A DNA stretch of 19,232 nucleotides. Origin: Akkermansiaceae bacterium UBA7890 (GTDB taxonomy: Bacteria > Verrucomicrobiota > Verrucomicrobiia > Verrucomicrobiales > Akkermansiaceae). The stretch's first letter is position 1, and every line of letters starts with the position of its first letter. Both the position numbers and the translations under genes were made by a program. The notes beneath the pieces are model-generated. The model was given only the letters and a program-made list of their open reading frames with translations, was not told where the DNA came from and ran no database searches. Below, in pieces: positions 6,750 to 12,651 of this stretch. The stretch lies in the NCBI GenBank assembly GCA_002501065.1, contig DLRK01000045.1, forward strand, positions 1 to 19,232, written 5' to 3'.

Positions 6750-8561
6750 TTACTTCTTCACTGCAGAGATGACCCTGTCCACTTCCTCCGCCTCATCGCT
6801 GCGCCCGATTCTGATCAAAGAATCACGGTAACCGATCAGGGAGACCAGACCATTCGGCAACCGCCTGATAGCCGCCTGATAACTCTCGGCGGCCTGGTCA
6901 AAGTTCCCGGCTCCGGCGTGGAATTCAGCCAGTCGAATTTCCATCGGAGACACCACCACCGGGGGCATCAGGAGAGAGGGGCGCTGTTGCTTCTCTACTG
7001 CGGTCTTGAACCAACTCCGTGCAATCTGCCGCTGCGAATCCGTAGCAGCACGCGCAAGTGCGATCAGTCCCCGCACTTCCGCCGCGTAGACCTCAAGCGC
7101 TCCGACTGCCCGCACATACTCAGAGATCGACGAACTTTTCATCGCCTGATCCCTCAGACCCTTCATCCGCAACAGAGTCCCGTCGAGCGCCATGCGCTCC
7201 TTGTGAGCGGCATCAACATTGCCGGATTCCAGTTCCTTTCTGCACTTAAGATATCGCATGAGACACTCAAGGTAGAACACCGAGAGTGACCGGTCCTTGA
7301 TCTTCTTCAGGAAGGGGTCGTCCTTCCCCGGCAGACTCGCTATGGCCTTTTCGATATCACCCTGCTGACCTCGCACAAGATAGAGGCGGGCCGTCAGGGT
7401 CGCAGCCTCCCAGATCAGCAGGTTTGCTCCGGTTGATCCGAGGCGTGCCACGTCCACCTCCAGACTAGAGAGACTGCCGGCGATCGCCATGGCCTCATCA
7501 AACCGGCCCCGACTGTACATCACCGTCGCCAGATAGAGCCGGGAGCGAATCCAGCCATCGCACTCATGCACGCTCAACACGTTTTTCCTCATGTGCCCGG
7601 CGTAAAGCTCACTCGCACGGCTCAGCGCGGCTTCTGCCAGATAGTGATTGCCGCAACGCCACTCGAAGTGCCCAAGGAGGTGCTGGTAGGGAGGAAAATT
7701 CGGCGCCTTGCGTGCAACCTTGCGCACCAACGGAAGAATTTTCTCACGTAGCTTGGTGGTCGCATCCGGTGCTTCCGCGTGCAACATGGCCCAGAAACTG
7801 AGAACTCCCACATTGTCCGGGTTTCCCTCCACCACCAACTCCATTTGCCTCATGGCAGCCTCCTGCCTGGGCTTGGGACCGTAGTCGTCGAATCCATCAC
7901 GCTGCAGGTAAATTGCCAGGCACTTTGCCTGCAGGTTGTTCGGATAGTCCTCCGAGAGCTTTTTAAAGGCATCCCGGGCATTACCCCGCAGGGCAAACAA
8001 CTCCGCCAGGGCCAGCGCATATCTCTGCTCCATCACGCTCGCTACCGGCAGGATCTTACCATTGACCACCGCAGTAGCGTCAGTCAGTTCGATCATCCGG
8101 ATTACCGCTATCTGACGCTGCCGGGTGAACTCATTGTTTGGGGCCGCCAGGGAGAGACCAATTCCCCAATAAGCCATCAGGCAATCCGGGTCTTCCTTCA
8201 CGGCTTCACAGAAATGCCGGTAAGCTTCGAAGTCCCAGGCCGCCTGGATGCAGGCAAGTCCCTGCAGAACATGGCGTGAAGCAAGGCTGCTGCGCGACGA
8301 GATCGCCATCGGAATGGACACAATATCATCGACAAACTCCGGAGGCGGAAGTTCGGCTACCAGTGGATGAATGACCTGGTCCACAGCAAAGGGTGTCTCA
8401 TCCGTGGGCGGATGAATGACCTGGTCCACGGCAAGGGGTGCCTCGACCGTGGGCGGAACCGGAGGCCCCACCAGAGGCAGGCTCTGGGATCCCAGCAGGC
8501 CCACTCCGACACCCGAAAAGAGGGCTCCCACGGTCAGCACCGGCATCCAGTTAGGCCACAT
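6750..8561 (-). CDS. Membrane-anchored TPR protein
   Basis: A 603 aa protein of unknown specific role. The ATG at 8561-8559 is chosen because it puts a hydrophobic anchor (MPVLTVGALFSGVGVGLL, residues 6-23) at the N-terminus; further upstream this frame only mirrors proC. A Pro-rich linker (about 29-70) contains a 15-residue tandem duplication with AVDQVIHP in both copies. From about residue 85 the protein is helical and TPR-rich. It opens with RHVLQGLACIQAAWDFEAYRHF, then DPDCLMAYWGIGLSL, a signature shared by bacterial TPR proteins with 'DPxCxMAYWGxA', and ends with a clear TPR pair (AGNFDQAAESYQAAIRRLPN and IGRSDEAEEVDRVI). TPR proteins mediate protein contacts; a periplasm-facing scaffold tethered to the inner membrane is inferred. 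It is divergent from proC and convergent with ispH. A start at 8546 (M6) is the alternative. Confidence 0.8.
   Translation of the reverse strand: MWPNWMPVLTVGALFSGVGVGLLGSQSLPLVGPPVPPTVEAPLAVDQVIHPPTDETPFAVDQVIHPLVAELPPPEFVDDIVSIPMAISSRSSLASRHVLQGLACIQAAWDFEAYRHFCEAVKEDPDCLMAYWGIGLSLAAPNNEFTRQRQIAVIRMIELTDATAVVNGKILPVASVMEQRYALALAELFALRGNARDAFKKLSEDYPNNLQAKCLAIYLQRDGFDDYGPKPRQEAAMRQMELVVEGNPDNVGVLSFWAMLHAEAPDATTKLREKILPLVRKVARKAPNFPPYQHLLGHFEWRCGNHYLAEAALSRASELYAGHMRKNVLSVHECDGWIRSRLYLATVMYSRGRFDEAMAIAGSLSSLEVDVARLGSTGANLLIWEAATLTARLYLVRGQQGDIEKAIASLPGKDDPFLKKIKDRSLSVFYLECLMRYLKCRKELESGNVDAAHKERMALDGTLLRMKGLRDQAMKSSSISEYVRAVGALEVYAAEVRGLIALARAATDSQRQIARSWFKTAVEKQQRPSLLMPPVVVSPMEIRLAEFHAGAGNFDQAAESYQAAIRRLPNGLVSLIGYRDSLIRIGRSDEAEEVDRVISAVKK
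8367..8456 (-). repeat. 45 bp tandem duplication in the TPR gene linker
   Basis: Two adjacent 45 bp units (8367-8411 and 8412-8456) match at 40 of 45 positions. On the minus strand each encodes 15 residues containing AVDQVIHP, in the Pro-rich linker between the membrane anchor and the TPR region. The in-frame length and mostly third-position differences suggest an old, selected duplication rather than a sequencing artefact. Confidence 0.9.
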
Positions 8562-8636
8562 GCCCCACTGTTCCCGCCAACAGCGAGTTCTCAAGGAAAA
8601 GTGTTCGGAAAAACCGTATTTCCGGTCAATGGCTAA

Positions 8637-8675
8637 TTCAAGACACTTGAAATATTCCTTTTGAACCTCAAAACT
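8637..8675 (+). promoter_or_regulatory. Two palindromes and a possible proC promoter
   Basis: The 120 bp gap between the divergent TPR gene and proC holds two perfect 6-3-6 inverted repeats: TTCAAG-aca-CTTGAA (8637-8651) and TTTTGA-acc-TCAAAA (8659-8673). Their centres are 22 bp apart, about two helical turns. TTGAAA (8647-8652) and AAAACT (8670-8675) are 17 bp apart and could be a weak -35/-10 pair ending 6 bases before the proC ATG, which would give an almost leaderless transcript. Operator and promoter roles are inferences. Confidence 0.35.
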
Positions 8676-8681
8676 CCGTCC

Positions 8682-9491
8682 ATGAAACTTGGCCTGATAG
8701 GATGCGGGAAGATGGGGAAGGCCCTTACTGTCGGGGCCATTGATGCCGGAGCAGTTGCTTCCACAGACGTGGTGGCTTTCGATATATTTCCAGATGCCCT
8801 GGATTCTCTTATCGCTGAGCGAAAGGTCAGTTCTGCCGATTCCATCGCAGAGGTTGCCACTACAGTCGACGTTCTCTTTCTTGCCGTGAAACCACACGAC
8901 ATGCCCGAAGCTCTTCAACAGATACGGGATTCCGGCAGCGATACAAAGAGCCTCCTGGTGATTTCGGTGGCTGCCGGTCTTACCATTGCCAGACTCGAAC
9001 AGGAAGTCGGAGAGGGCGCACGCGTCATCCGCTCCATGCCGAACACTCCCGCACTGGTAGGCAAAGGTGCCGCCGCCTTCACCCGTGGAAGCCGCGCCAC
9101 CGAGGACGATGCCACAACTGCGCAGAGACTCCTTGGCGCCGTCGGCGTGGTCGTGGAAGTGAAGGAATCCCTCATGGATGCCGTCACTGGACTCTCCGGC
9201 AGCGGTCCCGCCTACGTCTACCTCTTCATCGAGGCCCTTGCCGATGGCGCCGTCCAAAACGGTCTGCCCCGCGATCAGGCCCGCGAACTCGCCGCTCAGA
9301 CGGTCCTTGGGGCTGCTGCCATGGTGCAGTCGACAGGAGAACATCCCGCCGTCCTCAAGGACATGGTGACCTCTCCCGGCGGCACCACCATTGCTGCTCT
9401 CAAGGCCCTCGAAGCACACGCCTTCCGCGCAGCCTGCATCGACGCCGTCAACACCGCTACAGCCCGCGCCCGCGAAATGGGTCAGGAGTAA
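8682..9491 (+). CDS. proC: Pyrroline-5-carboxylate reductase
   Basis: ProC reduces 1-pyrroline-5-carboxylate to L-proline with NAD(P)H, the last step of proline synthesis, in the cytoplasm. The 269 aa product has the usual length. The Rossmann motif is LIGCGKMG (G7, G9, G12). Other family motifs are FLAVKPHDM, RSMPNTPALVGKGAAAF, and the P5CR signature region GLSGSGPAYVYLFIEALADGAVQNGLPR followed by KDMVTSPGGTTIAAL. The ATG at 8682 is chosen over the TTG at 8661 because the conserved beta strand starts directly at MKLGLIG. No Shine-Dalgarno sequence is present; the bases before the ATG are pyrimidine-rich (CTCCGTCC). It stands alone, 124 bp ahead of the outer-membrane lipoprotein pair. Confidence 0.98.
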   Translation: MKLGLIGCGKMGKALTVGAIDAGAVASTDVVAFDIFPDALDSLIAERKVSSADSIAEVATTVDVLFLAVKPHDMPEALQQIRDSGSDTKSLLVISVAAGLTIARLEQEVGEGARVIRSMPNTPALVGKGAAAFTRGSRATEDDATTAQRLLGAVGVVVEVKESLMDAVTGLSGSGPAYVYLFIEALADGAVQNGLPRDQARELAAQTVLGAAAMVQSTGEHPAVLKDMVTSPGGTTIAALKALEAHAFRAACIDAVNTATARAREMGQE

Positions 9492-9570
9492 GCTGAGTCA
9501 ACTGCCCGGGCCTCACAACGCCCCAGGTCTTAACTAATCACACAGTTTATTCGCTTTCCTTAGGAGCTGC

Positions 9571-9615
9571 AAAATCGCGATTGGATTTTCAAGAAGGGCG
9601 ATTAGGGTTCGCCTT
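9571..9615 (+). promoter_or_regulatory. Structured start region of the BamD-like gene
   Basis: Several small signals crowd the 45 bases before the ATG at 9616. AATCGCGATT (9573-9582) is a perfect 10 bp palindrome. GCGATT recurs at 9577 and 9598, 21 bp apart. GGCGA (9597-9601) can pair with TCGCC (9609-9613), extendable by AAG/CTT with one bulged G, leaving the SD-like AGGG (9604-9607) in the loop. TTGGAT (9581-9586) and TAGGGT (9603-9608), 16 bp apart, are a weak promoter possibility. No single role is proven. Confidence 0.3.
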
Positions 9616-10563
9616 ATGATCGGTCTCCGCCGTGCCCTTATCCATCCTGGTTGGTGCTTTTGCCTCCTGACCGCCTGTACCAGCACACCAGAAACCGAAC
9701 TTCCCATTGCCGGAACTCACCATGGTTCCGACCACGATATACAGAGCCTCTACGCCCGGGCCCAGGCCGCTGATCAATCCGGCAAGAGCAAGAAAGCACT
9801 GAGCCTCTACGAGGATACCGCAAACCTGAACCCTCATTCCTCGGTTGCCCCCGCCGCACGCTTCCGCCAGGCACAACTCCTCGAACAGCGAGACAAACTG
9901 GATAAGGCCTTTGAGACCTACCAGATGGTAATCACCCTCTACCAGGCTTCCTCGCTCTACGCCAAGGCGCGCGACAATCAGGCAAAACTCGCTCATGCAG
10001 TGGCAGACGGACAGATCACCGACAACCTCCTGTGGTTCAAGACCCCTCTCGATATCAGGAAGATCGTCTCAATGCTCGAGACAGTACGCGACAACGCCCC
10101 GCGGGCTCCTTCCGCTGCTAAAGCCCAGCATGCCATTGGAAGGACCTACGAAAGCAAGAAATCGAAAACTAACGAAGCGATCACCGCCTATCAAGAGGTG
10201 GTCGATAACTACCCGCGCTCCCTCTACGCCCCCGAGGCTCAGTATAAGATCGGCCAACTCCTCATGATGGGAGCGAGCAAGGGCAACCAGGACAACTCCA
10301 ATCTTGATCGCGCCCAGCATGCCTTCGAGGACCTGCGCCAGTCTTACCCAAACTCCAAACCCGCCGCCGACGCCGCGGCCAAGATCGCTGAAATTCGCTC
10401 CCGTGAAATCCAGCGCAACTTTGATATCGGTGAGTTCTACTTCAAGAAGAACCAAACAAACTCCGCCGCCGTCTACTACCGGGAAGTTGTTCGCAAAACC
10501 AGCGGAGGATCTCTCCACGACCGCGCGAAAGCCCGTCTTCAGAGCATCGGAACTTCGGAGTAA
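9616..10563 (+). CDS. BamD-like TPR outer-membrane lipoprotein
   Basis: A 315 aa predicted lipoprotein: the N-terminus ends in the lipobox L18-T-A-C21, so C21 should be lipidated and the protein carried to the outer membrane. TPR-type helices follow in three blocks: about 44-128 (LYARAQAADQSGKSKKALSLYE, FRQAQLLEQRDKLDKAFETY), 150-220 (SAAKAQHAIGRTYESKK, AITAYQEVVDNYPRSLYAPEAQYKIG) and 235-312 (AQHAFEDLRQSYPNSKPA, FDIGEFYFKKNQTNSAAVYYREV). The 'DxYPxSxxAxxAxxxIG' pattern and the final helices fit BamD (YfiO), the BAM-complex lipoprotein that helps fold outer-membrane proteins. It is longer than E. coli BamD (245 aa), so it could instead be a CpoB/YbgF-like or lineage-specific TPR lipoprotein. 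The LptE-like gene starts one base after its stop, supporting an outer-membrane assembly operon. Confidence 0.78.
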   Translation: MIGLRRALIHPGWCFCLLTACTSTPETELPIAGTHHGSDHDIQSLYARAQAADQSGKSKKALSLYEDTANLNPHSSVAPAARFRQAQLLEQRDKLDKAFETYQMVITLYQASSLYAKARDNQAKLAHAVADGQITDNLLWFKTPLDIRKIVSMLETVRDNAPRAPSAAKAQHAIGRTYESKKSKTNEAITAYQEVVDNYPRSLYAPEAQYKIGQLLMMGASKGNQDNSNLDRAQHAFEDLRQSYPNSKPAADAAAKIAEIRSREIQRNFDIGEFYFKKNQTNSAAVYYREVVRKTSGGSLHDRAKARLQSIGTSE

Positions 10564-10564
10564 T

Positions 10565-11116
10565 ATGATGTTTGACCAGCAGCGATCAGATTCCCGCGTC
10601 TCTCTGCTCCTTGGTTTAGTCGCAGCGACGGCAATCTCCCTGAGTTGCAGCAATTGCGCTGGCTACAAGTGGGGGGACGCCAAACCAAAACATCTCTCCA
10701 CGGTGCACAATCTCAACGTGGCAATGGTGGAGAATGACACTCAGATTCCCCGGGCGGCGGCCCTCGCCACCAATTGCCTCATCGACGCCATCACCCGGGA
10801 CGGCACTTACCGTGTTTCCAGGATCGATACCGCCGACGCCTGTCTCCTCACCACTCTCAAAAAGATCGAGCACCGGCAGGCCCGCTCAACCCGCGAAGAC
10901 ATTCTACGCTCGGAGGAACTGGAGATGGCCGCTCACCTTAACTGGTCTTTGGTTGACGCTCGCAATCCCACCAAGGTGCTGGCGAGTGGAACCTCCCGAG
11001 GCAGCACCCGCTTCTTCGTAGACCCCAACCTGCAGACGGCCAACCAGACCGCACTCGGCGACGCCATCAAGCGTGCCGCCGAAGGGGTGATCGCCGGGGT
11101 TTCAGAGGGGTTTTAG
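10565..11116 (+). CDS. lptE: LptE-like LPS-assembly lipoprotein
   Basis: A 183 aa exported protein with the LptE pattern. There is a hydrophobic signal segment (RVSLLLGLVAATAISLS), then C31-AGYKWG, then NLNVAMVENDTQIPRAAALATNCLIDAITRDGTYRVSRIDTADACLLTTLKKI. This matches the family order 'CGYxLG - ixvFxNxTxxpxlexxLTxxlxxxlxxDGxyrvvxxxxADaxLxgxI'. LptE plugs LptD in the outer membrane and is needed for lipopolysaccharide insertion. The start at 10565 follows the bamD-like stop by one base (TAATATGATG); 10568 is equally possible. The longer in-frame ATG at 10304 lies inside the upstream gene and is rejected. Oddity: neither cysteine near the cleavage site has a classical lipobox (S-L-S-C28, C-S-N-C31). 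The family call rests on pattern only. Confidence 0.7.
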   Translation: MMFDQQRSDSRVSLLLGLVAATAISLSCSNCAGYKWGDAKPKHLSTVHNLNVAMVENDTQIPRAAALATNCLIDAITRDGTYRVSRIDTADACLLTTLKKIEHRQARSTREDILRSEELEMAAHLNWSLVDARNPTKVLASGTSRGSTRFFVDPNLQTANQTALGDAIKRAAEGVIAGVSEGF

Positions 11117-11131
11117 CGGCAATCTCCTCTC

Positions 11132-11169
11132 CATGCTGAGCATGACCATCACCCCGAAGGGATGATATG
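11132..11169 (+). terminator. Inverted repeats after lptE, possible transcript end
   Basis: CATGCT-g-AGCATG (11132-11144) is a perfect 6-1-6 palindrome starting 16 bases after the lptE stop. It is followed by an imperfect ATCA-CCC/GGG-TGAT stem (11148-11166). No T-run follows either, so a standard intrinsic terminator is not shown. The rest of the 173 bp gap to rsmI holds nothing I can recognise. Confidence 0.25.
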
Positions 11170-11277
11170 CGGGAGTGCTGGGAACGCTACTCCTCCCCTC
11201 TCCTGCCCTGCTGAGCCAGAACAACCAGCACCGCAAACCTTTCCCTTTCTGACCTTCCGGAGGCCACGCGCTTACTC

Positions 11278-11283
11278 TATAGG
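11278..11283 (+). promoter_or_regulatory. Possible -10 element for a leaderless rsmI transcript
   Basis: TATAGG lies 6 bases before the rsmI ATG (TATAGG-tcttcc-ATG). That spacing would put the transcription start at or next to the A of ATG. The 17 bp upstream hexamer (TTCCGG) is a poor -35. No Shine-Dalgarno sequence is visible, which is consistent with leaderless initiation but does not prove it. Confidence 0.3.
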
Positions 11284-11289
11284 TCTTCC

Positions 11290-12009
11290 ATGCCCGACCA
11301 GCGTCCCGCCCCCCTCGTCTCCTTTGTGCCCACACCCATAGGCAACCTCGCGGACATCACCCTGCGCGGATTGGAAACCCTTCGGGCGGTCGATCTTATC
11401 GCCTGCGAGGATACGAGGCATTCCCGCAAACTGCTGAATCATTACGATGTCGGGAAACCCCTTCTCTCACTCCACGACCACAACGAGAAGCGTCGCATTC
11501 CTGAAATCCTCAGAAAAACACGGGAAGGACAACGCATCGCTGTCATTTCAGACGCAGGCACGCCATGTCTCTCCGACCCCGGGCATCGCCTGCTTTGCGC
11601 GTGCCAGAAAGCGGAGGTCCCCTACGAAGTGCTTCCTGGTGCCAGCGCCATCACCACTGCTCTTGTTGCCTCCGGACTTCCTCCCCTCCCCTTCACCTTT
11701 GGAGGATTCCTCCCTCATAAAAAAGGCAAACGGGAACGGGAGTTACAGGCTGCCCTCGATCGCAGTCACACCTCCCTCTATTTCGAATCACCTCACCGTC
11801 TTGTCTCAACACTCGAAATATTAACAAATATTAATCCTCTGGCACGTATTAGCATTACAAAAGAGTTAACTAAAAAATTCGAAAACATATATGGAGGTCA
11901 AACCCTGAAATTGCTAGAGAGGTTTAATGATCGGCCGCCACGAGGCGAATTCGTATTGGCTATCGATCCTACCACCTCAGTCGATGACCCCTGCCACTCA
12001 CTCCCCTGA
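11290..12009 (+). CDS. rsmI: 16S rRNA (cytidine1402-2'-O)-methyltransferase
   Basis: RsmI uses S-adenosylmethionine to methylate the 2'-O of C1402 in the 16S rRNA decoding centre. The 239 aa product shows the whole tetrapyrrole-methylase-fold signature: VPTPIGNLADIT (residues 13-24), ACEDTRHSRKLL (38-49), ISDAGTPCLSDPG (86-98), VLPGASAITTALVASGLP (about 116-133), FTFGGFLPHKKGKR, LYFESPHRL and a final RGEFVLAI. It is slightly shorter than the E. coli protein (286 aa) because it lacks the C-terminal tail, as many homologues do. An oddity is a very AT-rich stretch at 11815-11895 with TTA, ATA and AAT codons that the rest of the gene avoids. The 3' end overlaps the next gene by 26 bp. Confidence 0.98.
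   Translation: MPDQRPAPLVSFVPTPIGNLADITLRGLETLRAVDLIACEDTRHSRKLLNHYDVGKPLLSLHDHNEKRRIPEILRKTREGQRIAVISDAGTPCLSDPGHRLLCACQKAEVPYEVLPGASAITTALVASGLPPLPFTFGGFLPHKKGKRERELQAALDRSHTSLYFESPHRLVSTLEILTNINPLARISITKELTKKFENIYGGQTLKLLERFNDRPPRGEFVLAIDPTTSVDDPCHSLP
11866..11922 (+). promoter_or_regulatory. Promoter-like and SD-like signals inside the 3' part of rsmI
   Basis: TTAACT (11866-11871) and TATATG (11888-11893) are 16 bp apart, each matching sigma-70 hexamers at 4 of 6 positions, within an AT-rich island. GGAGGT (11893-11898) and AGAGAGG (11916-11922) follow. The latter sits 4 bases before an in-frame ATG at 11927. Together they could drive the downstream membrane-protein gene independently of rsmI. 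This is inference from sequence pattern only. Confidence 0.3.
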
Positions 12010-12373
12010 ATCCAAGGAGCAGTCCGCTCGTAGCAGACTTCCTCTCGTCCTGATTACCAATCTCTGTGTAGCTGTCTTCCTCCTCCTTGCAGTTCCCGTG
12101 ATTCACAAAGGCCAGCAGGGGTTCGTCCTGCACGCAGCGACCAATAATGACTACGTCGAAGCTGTAATCGGAAGCGGTGAAGCGGATTTCATGCAAAACG
12201 CACTTCGCACCACCGAGATCGCGCGGGCAATGGCACACGATGACCACGTTGCCACCATGGCCGTCATGCAATTGACCGTCGCCTTCCTCGCCTTTTTATT
12301 CTTTTTCAACAGCCTTTACCTGTTTCGACTTCACCGTCGAACGCAACAGACCCCGATCGGCCCCGGGAGTTGA
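11984..12373 (+). CDS. Small two-helix membrane protein, unknown function
   Basis: A 129 aa protein with two clear transmembrane helices: about 19-40 (RLPLVLITNLCVAVFLLLAV) and 91-114 (TMAVMQLTVAFLAFLFFFNS). They are separated by a ~50-residue loop (41-90) with acidic and His residues (EIARAMAHDDHVA). Basic residues before helix 1 and after helix 2 (FRLHRRT) suggest both ends are cytoplasmic and the loop is periplasmic. I do not recognise the family. The start at 11984 overlaps rsmI by 26 bp. An alternative in-frame ATG at 11927 has a better SD-like AGAGAGG 4 bases upstream but would overlap rsmI by 83 bp and adds 19 residues without recognisable features. Coupling with rsmI translation is likely in either case. 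Confidence 0.7.
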   Translation: MTPATHSPESKEQSARSRLPLVLITNLCVAVFLLLAVPVIHKGQQGFVLHAATNNDYVEAVIGSGEADFMQNALRTTEIARAMAHDDHVATMAVMQLTVAFLAFLFFFNSLYLFRLHRRTQQTPIGPGS

Positions 12374-12651
12374 TGGCACCGCTTTCGGCGCCCTGGATCC
12401 GATTTTCTGGAAGGGCTGATCAGGCTCTGATTCCAGAGGGCTACTCCTCACAACGCGCGGACAAACCCGGTCAGACAGGGCCTCCAGGCAAAAAGACGCC
12501 TACCTTTTCCATGATGTTCCGATCCCGGATCGCAATGGTCTTTCGGGAGTCAGCACAGCCGGATCCGACGCATTCGCAGAATGTCTCTGAAACTTTGATA
12601 GCGGTGGCCTGCTGCAATCCCCTAATATCCCCCTAGAGGATCACTCTTCAC
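12374..12651 (+). other. 278 bp gap with inverted repeats, no convincing gene
   Basis: TCTGGAA (12406-12412) and TTCCAGA (12431-12437) form a perfect 7 bp inverted repeat with the 8 bp palindrome CTGATCAG between its arms. It begins 33 bases after the preceding stop and could act in transcript termination, though no T-run follows. CGATCC-c-GGATCG (12520-12532) is a perfect 6-1-6 palindrome, and GGATCCGA occurs twice in the gap. An 87-codon frame starting at the overlapping TGATG (12373) runs to 12636 but encodes an Arg/Pro/Ser-rich sequence with no visible domain; I do not call it a gene. Confidence 0.4.

Noticed and set aside
8601..8625. Terminator-like ACCG-gaaata-CGGT plus T-run on the minus strand in the TPR gene leader
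   Set aside because: The stem is only 4-5 bp, too weak to call an attenuator.
8562..9419. N-terminal extension of the minus-strand TPR frame back to 9419 (889 codons in total)
   Set aside because: The first ~286 codons are the antisense image of proC, whose protein motifs are unmistakable. The membrane anchor at 8561 gives a sensible start.
10304..10564. Upstream start for the LptE-like frame
   Set aside because: This part lies inside the BamD-like gene in another frame and is Pro/Thr/Ser-rich; the signal peptide begins at 10565.
11102..11335. 77-codon minus-strand frame in the lptE-rsmI gap
   Set aside because: It overlaps the ends of both flanking genes and has low-complexity basic composition with no motif.
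12373..12636. 87-codon frame starting at a TGATG overlap after the membrane protein
   Set aside because: The overlap is suggestive, but the product is Arg/Pro/Ser-rich with no predicted domain, helix pattern or signal; it looks like noncoding DNA. Conservation in relatives would reverse this.
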